In this document: piece by piece, positions 1 through 7,983 of the stretch
How the letters are laid out: each line of letters opens with the position of its first letter
Numbering within the stretch: the first letter of the stretch is position 1
Source: Verrucomicrobiota bacterium
Lineage (GTDB): Bacteria; Verrucomicrobiota; Verrucomicrobiia; Limisphaerales; J093
DNA length: 64,000 bases
Direction: 5' to 3'
NCBI GenBank assembly: GCA_022710935.1
Contig: JAKLFY010000013.1
Location: forward strand, 1 to 64,000
Position numbers and translations under genes: made by a program
Notes under the pieces: model-generated
The model's input: the letters and a program-made list of their open reading frames with translations, nothing else
What the model was told of the DNA's origin: nothing
Databases searched by the model: none

Positions 1-225
1 CTTGGAGGGGCAAGCGTGCAGCCATTCGGAATGACCTATAGAATATCTATAGCTCATTGTCAACAGAAAACCTGCGCCCACACACACTTTTTTCACCTTT
101 CCAGAAAATTAGGCGAGGATCAGGGAAGCACAATTCTAAGGACTATCCTCCCGCGAATTGCGCCAGAAGTTTTGTTACACCGAGGGGAATCACCGGGCCT
201 GTCGTGGCGCGGTTGTTGCGTCTAA
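1..225. other. 5' intergenic sequence, no gene recognised
   Basis: The first 225 bases are less GC-rich than the rest of the window. They contain only short overlapping frames with no recognisable product, and no convincing promoter, RNA or repeat. They may be the downstream flank of a gene lying before the window. Confidence 0.4.
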
Positions 226-420
226 TCTGACCGCGGCGGATACCACCGCGGACAGAACGCCGGTCGCCGCACCGGCCCGCGGCGGTGCCCCGACGAAGAA
301 CGGTTGGCGCAATTCCGCGAACTCTTTCCCGAAGCCTTCACCGAGAGGAAAGCCGACCTCAAGAGGTTGGCGCAACTCCTGGCTGAGCATCTTGAGCAGT
401 GCATTCATGGGCATTGAGGT
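226..420 (+). pseudogene. Possible type III R-M methylase N-terminal remnant
   Basis: The frame is open from just after a TAA at 223-225 to a TGA at 418-420 and has no good start codon. Its last 40 or so residues (from 292) contain LAQFRELFPEAFTE followed by KADLKRLAQLLAEHLE. This resembles the opening helices of type III (Mod-type) adenine methyltransferases, which often read like ELFPEVFTEGKVD then a LxxLLGE-type helix. Nothing resembling the SAM-binding or DPPY motifs follows; the frame stops and no methylase is present. The match is from memory of the family and is short, so a chance resemblance cannot be excluded. Confidence 0.3.
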
Positions 421-652
421 TTCGCGCGGCCTTGCCGCGAGCATCCCTCGGCTTCGCCTCCGGTCCGCAAGCACGCCATACCGCGTATTGTCTTTCGGCT
501 CGAAGCGTGATCCACTGCGAGCCGGCTGATGGTACAGGATTGAAAGGCAAATCAATGATACTGAGATTCTTTGAAGGGCTGCACTGGCGTCGCCGGCTAA
601 GGCAGCACCGCACGCGGCCTCGGATCTTGGCTTCGACTGGCGAGGTGCCCGA

Positions 653-2692
653 ATGACGTGGCGCCTCAAGTCGGGGGAGGGCAGAGCCGCCCTCCGGCAA
701 TTGGCCTGGCCGCTTGCCTTGTGGGGTGCATGGGTGGCCCTGTTTATGGTGTTTCGCGGTGTTTTGGTCGGCGCCACATGGCCATTCCGCGGCGACGCCA
801 CCCCGGCGCTGCTGGCCGGAGCGTTTCTTCACGGATTCCGTTTTGACCTTTCGATGGCGGCCCAACTGGTGGCCCCGTTCGCCCTGTGGTCCCTTTGGCG
901 TTCCCGTCCAAGCCGCTGGGAAAACCACCTGCGGCTGGGGCTGTTCACGGGCCTTGTGTTCCTCGTCTTGTTTACGCTGGCCGCCGAGATTGAATACTAT
1001 AAGGAATTCCAGATGCGCCTGGGGCCGCTCATGTTTCAGTTTTTTGGAATGGGCGCGGAAAACGATCGGACCATCCTGGGCATGATCTGGCACGGTTATC
1101 CCGTGCTGCGGTGGCTGTTGGTGTGCGCCACGGCCACGGCGGGTTTTGTCATTGGGACGCGCCGGTGGTTGGGCCCGCGTGCCACCCTCGACAGTCTGGC
1201 CAGCCGGACGCTTGCGACCCTGGTGCTGGCCGCCGGCACGGTGGTCGCCACGCGAGGCGGCCTGCAATCGACCCCACTGCGATGGGGCGACGCGATGTTT
1301 TCCCAAAACGCCTATGCCAACGCCATGACCCAAAACGGCCTCTATGCGCTGGCCACGACGCTCCGGCATCGTGGCAAGGCTGCCCAAGATTCCAGATGGC
1401 TTCGCGCCATGAACCCCGCCGAGGCCATTGCCATCGCGCGCCAGATGGTGCTCCTGCCCGGCGAGCAGTTGATTGAGCCGGACACATACCCCCTTTTGCG
1501 CCGCTCACCGCCCACCGGCGTCCCGATCGTGCTTCGCCGGCCCAAGAACGTCGTCATCGTCATCATGGAGAGCTTTAGTGGACGCTTCTGTGGCGCGACC
1601 GGCGGGCGTTATGGCGCGACCCCGCGTTTCGACGCCCTGGCCCGGCACGGTCTGCTGTTTGACCACGCCCTATCCGTCAGCACGCACACGGCGCAAGGTG
1701 TGCTGGCGACCCTGTGTTCGTTCCCCAACTTGCCGGAGCGCGATAACCTCATGAAGCAGCCCGAGGGCAATCAACCGATGCTCGCCTTGCCACAACTGCT
1801 GCGCCGGCAGGGGTTCGCCACGCTGTTCCTCTACAACGGCCTGCTTGCCTGGGATAACAAGGAGGGTTTCTTTCGCGGCCACGGCGTCGAACAGTTCATC
1901 GGCCGCCATGACTACGTCGATCCCGTCTTTGTGGACCCCGATTGGGGCGTGTCGGACCAAGACGTCTTCACTCGCGCGCGGCAGGAATTCGACGCTCTGG
2001 CGCGAACGGGCCGGCCGTTCGTCGGTGTGATTCTCACGTTGTCCAATCACGCGCCCTTCAATCTTCCGCGGGTGCCCGGTCTGGTCCCGATCACCGGTGG
2101 CGGCCAACAGAACACCCGGCTCAACGGTATTCACTATGCGGACTGGGCCATCGGCGAGTTCATGGAGCAGGCCGGGCGCGCTCCGTGGTTCGCCGACACG
2201 CTGTTTGTTTTCGCCGGCGATCATGGGTTCGGCCTGCCGCCGGTGCTCACCCCGTTGAACCTCCTCCACGAGCACATCCCTATCCTGTTTTACGGCCCCG
2301 CCATTCTCGGCGACGCCGGGGAACGTCGCAGCGTGATTGCCAGCCAACTCGACATTCTGCCGACCGTCCTGGGCATCTTGGGAACTGACGCGCCACATCA
2401 GGCTTTCGGACGCAACCTCTTGCGCCTGCCTCCCGACGATCCGGGTCATGCCTACTTGAAACAGTCCGGAGATCCCGTGGTCGGCTATCTTGAAGGGGAC
2501 TGGTTGGCGGTGTGCGCCCTGGGACAAGCCTCCCAACTCTATCGCATCAACCTCGGTGACCCGCCCTCTGCCAGCGAGGACCTGACCGCCCGCGAACCCG
2601 TCCGCGCGGCCGCACTCGACAAACGCCTGACGGCCTTCACCGTGACCGGGCTCTACACGCTGACCAAGCACTTGATGGCGCCCCATCCTTAA
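653..2692 (+). CDS. LTA synthase family sulfatase-fold membrane protein
   Basis: This 679-residue protein belongs to the alkaline-phosphatase superfamily branch that includes lipoteichoic acid synthase and periplasmic phosphoglycerol or phosphoethanolamine transferases. About five hydrophobic segments fill residues 14-200, and an extracytoplasmic catalytic domain follows. Visible active-site signatures are NVVIVIMESFSG (residues 299-310, metal-binding Glu306), a nucleophile-like Thr346 in HTAQG, and AGDHGFG with Asp523-His524 near the end of the domain. In a Gram-negative cell the likely role is transfer of a phospho-headgroup to a periplasmic or outer-envelope glycan; the substrate is unknown. 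The ATG at 653 directly precedes the first hydrophobic stretch. The next gene follows on the same strand after about 170 bases. Confidence 0.85.
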   Translation: MTWRLKSGEGRAALRQLAWPLALWGAWVALFMVFRGVLVGATWPFRGDATPALLAGAFLHGFRFDLSMAAQLVAPFALWSLWRSRPSRWENHLRLGLFTGLVFLVLFTLAAEIEYYKEFQMRLGPLMFQFFGMGAENDRTILGMIWHGYPVLRWLLVCATATAGFVIGTRRWLGPRATLDSLASRTLATLVLAAGTVVATRGGLQSTPLRWGDAMFSQNAYANAMTQNGLYALATTLRHRGKAAQDSRWLRAMNPAEAIAIARQMVLLPGEQLIEPDTYPLLRRSPPTGVPIVLRRPKNVVIVIMESFSGRFCGATGGRYGATPRFDALARHGLLFDHALSVSTHTAQGVLATLCSFPNLPERDNLMKQPEGNQPMLALPQLLRRQGFATLFLYNGLLAWDNKEGFFRGHGVEQFIGRHDYVDPVFVDPDWGVSDQDVFTRARQEFDALARTGRPFVGVILTLSNHAPFNLPRVPGLVPITGGGQQNTRLNGIHYADWAIGEFMEQAGRAPWFADTLFVFAGDHGFGLPPVLTPLNLLHEHIPILFYGPAILGDAGERRSVIASQLDILPTVLGILGTDAPHQAFGRNLLRLPPDDPGHAYLKQSGDPVVGYLEGDWLAVCALGQASQLYRINLGDPPSASEDLTAREPVRAAALDKRLTAFTVTGLYTLTKHLMAPHP

Positions 2693-2863
2693 AGGCCACG
2701 CGGGGAAGAGGGCGGCCCAGAAACGCAGGGACTTTTCATTGAACTGAGAACTGGTTTTGGATTGAGGCGCGCCTCGCCAGCCCGCATGCTTCATGGAGTT
2801 GTGACTACTGCGAAGCCGAACACTGTAAAGCGTGGAGCCTCGCGGGCTGGAACGAGGAGGTTC

Positions 2864-5800
2864 GTGTCGAAGTTCGGGCTGCGCGTCGCCCTGGCGCTGG
2901 CCGTCTCGACGCCAACCACGCAAGCCCTCGATCGAGCGGGTGACTGGCACGAGGGCGCGGGGTTCCGCTTTCGCGAGTTGGCGCCCGAGACAGCCGATGC
3001 GCCGGGCGGACGCGACGTCGGCTTCGCATCCATCCCGGCCTCCCGCAGCGGCATTGCGTTCGCCAACCCGCTGCCGGTCCGGTGGGTGATGGACAACAAC
3101 AATCTCATGAACGGCTCGGGCGTGGCCGCGGGCGACTTTGACGCGGACGGCTGGTGCGACCTGTTCTTCGCGGGGATCAACGGCACAAACGCCCTGTACC
3201 GCAACCTGGGCGATTGGCGATTCGAGGACGTGACCTCGAAGGCGGGCGTCGGGAAGACCGGGCCGCATGCGACCGGCGCGGCGTTTGGCGACACGGACGG
3301 CGATGGGGATCTGGATTTGCTGGTGGCGACCCTGGGGCGCGGAGTGCGCTGTTTCGAGAACGACGGGCGCGGGCATTTCCTCGAGACCACGGTTCAGGCC
3401 GGTCTTTTGAGCGAGGCCGGCAGCACGACCCTGGCGTTGGGGGACGTGGACGGCGACGGCGACCTCGATCTCTACGTGGCCAATTATGGCTCAATCTCGA
3501 TCCTCCGCTCCGGCGGGCGCGCCGAGATGCGGTTGGTCAACGGCAAGTGGGAGATCAGCGGGCCGTACGCAAAACGGCTGCGATTCGTCGATGGCCGGCT
3601 CGAAGAGGTCGGCGAAGCCGACGCGCTCTATCTCAATGATGGCAAAGGCCGGTTTCGCGCGGTGCCATGGAACTCGGAGTTCTTCCGCGACGAGCAGGGC
3701 ATGCCCAAACCCGCGCCGCTGGACTTCGGTCTGACGGCGCAGATGCGGGATCTGAACGGGGACGGCTCGCCGGACATCTACGTCTGCAACGATTTCCAGA
3801 CGGTTGACCGGATCTGGATCAACGACGGCACCGGGCGCTTCCGCGCGGTGCCGCGCCTGGCGATGCGCAAGCAGAGCTTTTCCTCGATGGGGGTCGATTT
3901 CGCCGATATCAACCGCGATGGATTCCTGGATTTCATCACGACCGAGATGATGAGCCGCGACCACCGGCTCCGCATGCGGCAGGTGGTCGGCATCGGGCCG
4001 CTGATCCCCGAACCGGGCAGGATCGACAACCGGCCCGAGGTCGCCCGCAACACGCTGTTTCTGAACCGGGGCGACACCACGTTCGCCGAGATCGCCCATT
4101 ATGCCGGTGTCGTCGCATCCGATTGGTCCTGGCTGCCTGTTTTCCTCGATGTCGATCTGGACGGATTCGAGGACATCCTGATTGGAAACGGGATGATGTT
4201 CGATGTCCAGGACCGGGACGTGCTGCAGCAGATCCGGTCGTTCGGACGCCAGACGCCCGAGCAAAGCCGGACCAACCTGGCGCTCTATCCGCACTTCGTC
4301 ACCCCGGATCAGGCGTTGCGCAATCGCCGGGATCTGACCTTCGAAGATGTCAGTGCGCGGTGGGGATTCGGCGCAGATCGGATCACGCAGGGCATCGCTC
4401 AGGCGGATCTCGACAACGACGGCGATCTCGATCTGGCCCTCAATGGCGTCAACAGCGGCGCCGCCCTCCTCCGCAACGAGGCCCGCCTCCCTCGCCTGGC
4501 AATCCGCTTGCGCGGCCGCGCGCCGAATCCGTTCGGAATCGGAGGCCTGATCCGCGTCCTGGGCGGCCCGGTCGGACTTCAGATGCAGGAGATCCTCTGC
4601 GGTGGCCATTACCTGTCGTGCAGCGACACGTTGCGGGTCTTCGCGGCGGGCGCCGCAACGAATGTGTTGGCGATTGAAGTCCGCTGGCGCAGCGGCGCCA
4701 CCGCCACTCTCGAAGGCGTCCAGCCCAATCGGGTGTATGAGATCGATGAACCGACGACAGCCCTCCCTCGAGGAGCCTCCGCTGCTGCCGCCCCTCACCC
4801 CCCGTCGGGCGCGGCTTCTCCCAGCCGGTTGCCTGCGTCGGCCGAATCCTCCAACGCCCGCGAGGATGCGCCCGCATCCGGGACGCTGCCCTCGACCATG
4901 TTCCGCGATGTCAGCGATTGGCTCGGCCATGTCCATCGTGAGCAGATGTTCCCGGACTACCAGCGGCAGCCGTTGCTGATGAAACAGTACAGCCAGCTCG
5001 GACCCGGCGTCGCCTGGTTCGACCTGGATGCCGACGGCCAGGATGAACTGATCGTCGGGGCGGCAAGAGGCGGCGCCATGCAGGCGTTTCGATGGAACGG
5101 GACGAACCGATTCGACTGCCTGAATGCACCGGGGAACGTCCCGGCGCCCGACGATCTCACTGGGCTGGCAGGGTGGGTGTCGTCGGACGGCGCGCGGTCA
5201 GTCTTCGCCGGGCTCTCGCACTATGAGTCCGAAAACTCCTACAGCGCCGGATTGGTCCGGGGTTCCCTGGCAGCCCCCGGCGGCCCATTCGAGGTGATAC
5301 CTCTCCTTGCCATACCTGGCACCCGCGGCGTGACCGGCCCGCTCGCAGTGGCCGACATCGATGCGGACGGCGACCTCGATTTGTTCGGCGGCGGCCGGGT
5401 GATTCCGGGGGCATATCCGCGGCCCGCGGTCGCGCGTGTCTTTCGGCAGGGTCCGGATGGTCTTCGCCTTGACGAAGCGAACAGCGCAGCGTTGGCCGAC
5501 GCCGGTTTGGTGAGCGGCGCTGTCTGGAGCGATCTGGATGGGAACGGCTTCCCCGACCTGGTGTTGGCCTGCGAGTGGGGGCCGATCCGCCTCTTCCGGA
5601 ACGAGCGCGGGACGCTCAGCGAGTGGAACGTACCGATCGGCGTTCAACCTGCAACGCTCGGCGCTCCGCCCTCAGTCGGCGGCCGCGCCGGCACCCTCAA
5701 CCCTCAACCCTCAACCCTCAACGAACTGAGCGGCTGGTGGAACGGGGTGACGACAGGAGACTTTGACGCAGACGGCCAGCTCGACATCGTCGCGGGCAAT

Positions 5801-6766
5801 TGGGGTCTCAATACCCATGTCTCGGCATCGGTCGCGCATCCGGTTCGGCTCTTCTACGGCGATCTGGCCGGTCTCGGCGTAACCGATCTCATCGAAGCGG
5901 CTTACGTCCCGGAGTTGCGCGCCGATGCGCCCGTGCGCGGCCTGAATGCGTTGGGCCAGGCTTTCCCGATGCTTCAAGGCCGTTTCCCAACCCATCGCGC
6001 CTTTGCCAGTGCGACAATCGAAGACGTGCTCGATGCGCTCCCCAACCCCGCACAATCCGTCTCCGCCACCACTCTCGCCTCGATGCTCTTCCTGAACCGC
6101 CGCACCCACTTCGTCGCCCAACCGCTCCCGGCCGAGGCCCAGTTCGCCCCGGCCTTCTCGGTGAATGTGGGCGATTGCGATGCCGACGGTCACGAGGATC
6201 TCTTTCTCAGCCAGAACTTCTTCGCCCTCAGACCCGAGGTGCCGCGTCTGGACGGCGGACGCGGCCTATGGCTTCGGGGCGATGGACACGGACGGTTGAC
6301 CGCCGTCCCCGGCCAAGTCTCCGGCGTGGCGGTCTATGGAGAGCAGCGCGGCGCCGCCCTCGGCGATTTCAACCGGGACGGTCGGGTCGACCTTGCCGTA
6401 ACCCAGAACGGCGGACCAACCCGCCTTTTCCTGAACACGGCGCCCCGGCGCAGTCTGACCGTCCGCCTCGAAGGCCCTCGAGGCAATCCGATGGCCATCG
6501 GCGCGCGCATGCGGCTCTGGCGCGGGCCAACTCCCGGCCCAATCCGCGAAGTCCGCGCTGGCAGCGGCTACTGGTCTCAAGACGCCGCGACGCAGGTGAT
6601 GGGCAGCCCGGAACCGCCGACCGAAATCGAGGTCTTCTGGCCTGGCGGAAAAGCCGTCCGCTTTCCGCTCGATGCCAACGCCTCCGGATGCGTCATCCCG
6701 ATCGAGGGGACAATGCGGGTGACGCAGGGTCTCACAGAGCGTCCCACTCGCGCGCCAGGGCGCTGA
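2864..6766 (+). CDS. Secreted FG-GAP/VCBS repeat protein with two ASPIC/UnbV domains
   Basis: The frame opens at 2762, but GTG at 2864 is preferred: it follows GAGGAGG at 2854-2860 and puts the signal peptide (VSKFGLRVALALAVSTPTTQA) at the N-terminus. The 1300-residue product has many FG-GAP/VCBS beta-propeller motifs of the type GDFDADGWCDLFFAG, GDTDGDGDLDLLVAT and ADLDNDGDLDLALN, with Asp-rich calcium loops. An ASPIC/UnbV domain follows at about residues 550-630. A second propeller then leads to a second ASPIC/UnbV domain at about 1195-1285. It is therefore a duplicated propeller-ASPIC unit, about twice the usual length. The role is probably extracellular or surface binding. The coding frame contains four CCCTCAA units at 5694-5721. 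Its 3' end overlaps the convergent kdsA gene by 35 bases. Confidence 0.85.
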   Translation: MSKFGLRVALALAVSTPTTQALDRAGDWHEGAGFRFRELAPETADAPGGRDVGFASIPASRSGIAFANPLPVRWVMDNNNLMNGSGVAAGDFDADGWCDLFFAGINGTNALYRNLGDWRFEDVTSKAGVGKTGPHATGAAFGDTDGDGDLDLLVATLGRGVRCFENDGRGHFLETTVQAGLLSEAGSTTLALGDVDGDGDLDLYVANYGSISILRSGGRAEMRLVNGKWEISGPYAKRLRFVDGRLEEVGEADALYLNDGKGRFRAVPWNSEFFRDEQGMPKPAPLDFGLTAQMRDLNGDGSPDIYVCNDFQTVDRIWINDGTGRFRAVPRLAMRKQSFSSMGVDFADINRDGFLDFITTEMMSRDHRLRMRQVVGIGPLIPEPGRIDNRPEVARNTLFLNRGDTTFAEIAHYAGVVASDWSWLPVFLDVDLDGFEDILIGNGMMFDVQDRDVLQQIRSFGRQTPEQSRTNLALYPHFVTPDQALRNRRDLTFEDVSARWGFGADRITQGIAQADLDNDGDLDLALNGVNSGAALLRNEARLPRLAIRLRGRAPNPFGIGGLIRVLGGPVGLQMQEILCGGHYLSCSDTLRVFAAGAATNVLAIEVRWRSGATATLEGVQPNRVYEIDEPTTALPRGASAAAAPHPPSGAASPSRLPASAESSNAREDAPASGTLPSTMFRDVSDWLGHVHREQMFPDYQRQPLLMKQYSQLGPGVAWFDLDADGQDELIVGAARGGAMQAFRWNGTNRFDCLNAPGNVPAPDDLTGLAGWVSSDGARSVFAGLSHYESENSYSAGLVRGSLAAPGGPFEVIPLLAIPGTRGVTGPLAVADIDADGDLDLFGGGRVIPGAYPRPAVARVFRQGPDGLRLDEANSAALADAGLVSGAVWSDLDGNGFPDLVLACEWGPIRLFRNERGTLSEWNVPIGVQPATLGAPPSVGGRAGTLNPQPSTLNELSGWWNGVTTGDFDADGQLDIVAGNWGLNTHVSASVAHPVRLFYGDLAGLGVTDLIEAAYVPELRADAPVRGLNALGQAFPMLQGRFPTHRAFASATIEDVLDALPNPAQSVSATTLASMLFLNRRTHFVAQPLPAEAQFAPAFSVNVGDCDADGHEDLFLSQNFFALRPEVPRLDGGRGLWLRGDGHGRLTAVPGQVSGVAVYGEQRGAALGDFNRDGRVDLAVTQNGGPTRLFLNTAPRRSLTVRLEGPRGNPMAIGARMRLWRGPTPGPIREVRAGSGYWSQDAATQVMGSPEPPTEIEVFWPGGKAVRFPLDANASGCVIPIEGTMRVTQGLTERPTRAPGR
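5694..5721 (+). repeat. Heptanucleotide tandem repeat (CCCTCAA)x4 inside a coding frame
   Basis: Four perfect contiguous copies of CCCTCAA lie within the FG-GAP/ASPIC gene, encoding part of a GTLNPQPSTLNE linker between propeller segments. Each unit is 7 bp, so gain or loss of one unit would shift the frame. Confidence 0.95.
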
Positions 6767-7571
6767 GGCGCATCACGCGACCGAGCAACTCAGGCAGCCG
6801 ATCCAGGCGCAGCGCATTCGCGCCGTCGCTCAGGGCGCGCGAGGGATCCTCGTGCACTTCGCAGAAAAGACCGTCGATGCCGGCGGCCGCACCGGCTCGT
6901 GCGAGCGTCTCGATGAACTCCGGCTGCCCTCCGCTGCGGCTTCCGGCGCCTCCGGGCAGTTGGACGGCGTGCGTGACATCGAGCACGACGGGGCAGCCCA
7001 ACCGCCTCAGGATCGGGATCGCGCGCAGGTCCACAACCAGGTTCTGGTAACCGAACGTCGTCCCCCGCTCCGTCAGCAGGATGCGGTCGTTGCCCGTGCT
7101 CCGCACCTTCTCGACGATCAGTCCCATGTCCGACGGGGCCAGGAATTGCCCCTTCTTCACGTTGACGACGCGTCCGGACGCGCCGACGGCGAGCAACAGA
7201 TCGGTCTGTCGGCACAGAAAGGCGGGCACCTGGAGAATATCGCAGACCTCGGCTGCCGGGGCGACTTGCGCCGCCTCATGCACGTCCGTCAGCAGGGGGA
7301 CTCCGAAGCGGGCCTTGATGGCGCCCAGAATCCTCAACCCCTCGCGCAGACCCGGTCCGCGGTACGAACTCAGGGCTGAGCGATTGGCTTTGTCGAACGA
7401 GGCTTTGAACACAAAGGGCAGCCGCAAGGCGGAAGTCAGGGCGGCCAGGTGCTCCGCCAGCCGGGTGGCGTGCTCCTCGCTCTCGATCACGCACGGCCCG
7501 GCGATCAGGAAAAGCGGCCGCGCCGCTCCCAACCGGAGCGGGCCGAGCTCGATCTCGCGCATGGCGGTCAT
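6732..7571 (-). CDS. kdsA: 3-deoxy-8-phosphooctulonate synthase (Kdo-8-P synthase)
   Basis: KdsA condenses phosphoenolpyruvate with arabinose-5-phosphate to give Kdo-8-phosphate, the cytosolic precursor of the Kdo sugar of lipopolysaccharide. Recognisable family motifs include LFLIAGPCVIES near the N-terminus, FKASFDKANRSA, GVPLLTDVHE, QVPAFLCRQTDLL, VNVKKGQFLAP, LTERGTTFGYQNLVVDLR and FCEVHEDPSRALSDGAN. The ATG at 7571 (MTAMREIELG) gives 279 residues, the usual length; the frame extends to 7673 but the extra N-terminus has no counterpart in the family. An alternative ATG lies at 7562. The gene is convergent with the preceding FG-GAP gene and overlaps its end. Its presence indicates an LPS-bearing outer membrane. 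Confidence 0.95.
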   Translation of the reverse strand: MTAMREIELGPLRLGAARPLFLIAGPCVIESEEHATRLAEHLAALTSALRLPFVFKASFDKANRSALSSYRGPGLREGLRILGAIKARFGVPLLTDVHEAAQVAPAAEVCDILQVPAFLCRQTDLLLAVGASGRVVNVKKGQFLAPSDMGLIVEKVRSTGNDRILLTERGTTFGYQNLVVDLRAIPILRRLGCPVVLDVTHAVQLPGGAGSRSGGQPEFIETLARAGAAAGIDGLFCEVHEDPSRALSDGANALRLDRLPELLGRVMRLSALAREWDAL

Positions 7572-7983
7572 CCGACGCGCCCACTTTGGATCCTCGCCGC
7601 CACGGACGCAAGCAGCGGGGGCGGCAATTTCACGAAACATGGAGGCTGGCGAAATCAGCGCAGCCAGCAACACGTTTCGAACCGATTGGACGAAGGCTGC
7701 TCCTTCCTTCGGGTGGAGCTCCGTCGGTCAGGGAATCGCGCGCACACCGACGACAACCAGACGCGCATTTTTCGCTTTTCTTGTGTTGGGCCAGTTTTTT
7801 GTTGCCAGAGCCGGGTGAGTTCTTACACTCCAACTGATTCCAGAATATTCCGTGGCACCAATCCTCAGCGAAAGTGCGTCTGCGGGTGCTACCCGTGCTG
7901 GAGGTGTGTGGCTCGGGCGAGGGCCCGGGTCCCACGGGAATCCCCTGCGGACGCAATCGGAATAATGGAGCAAAAACAACCCT
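7572..7983. other. Divergent intergenic region between kdsA and the lectin/Ig gene
   Basis: About 410 bases separate the two divergent starts and must carry both promoters. I found no convincing sigma-70 pair, no clear operator and no RNA. GGAG lies shortly before the 7984 ATG as a possible ribosome binding site. Confidence 0.4.

Noticed and set aside
1670-3376. Long antisense frame (568 codons) on the minus strand
   Set aside because: It runs opposite the LTA-synthase-like and FG-GAP genes and has the usual amino-acid bias of a GC-rich shadow. No start context or family similarity.
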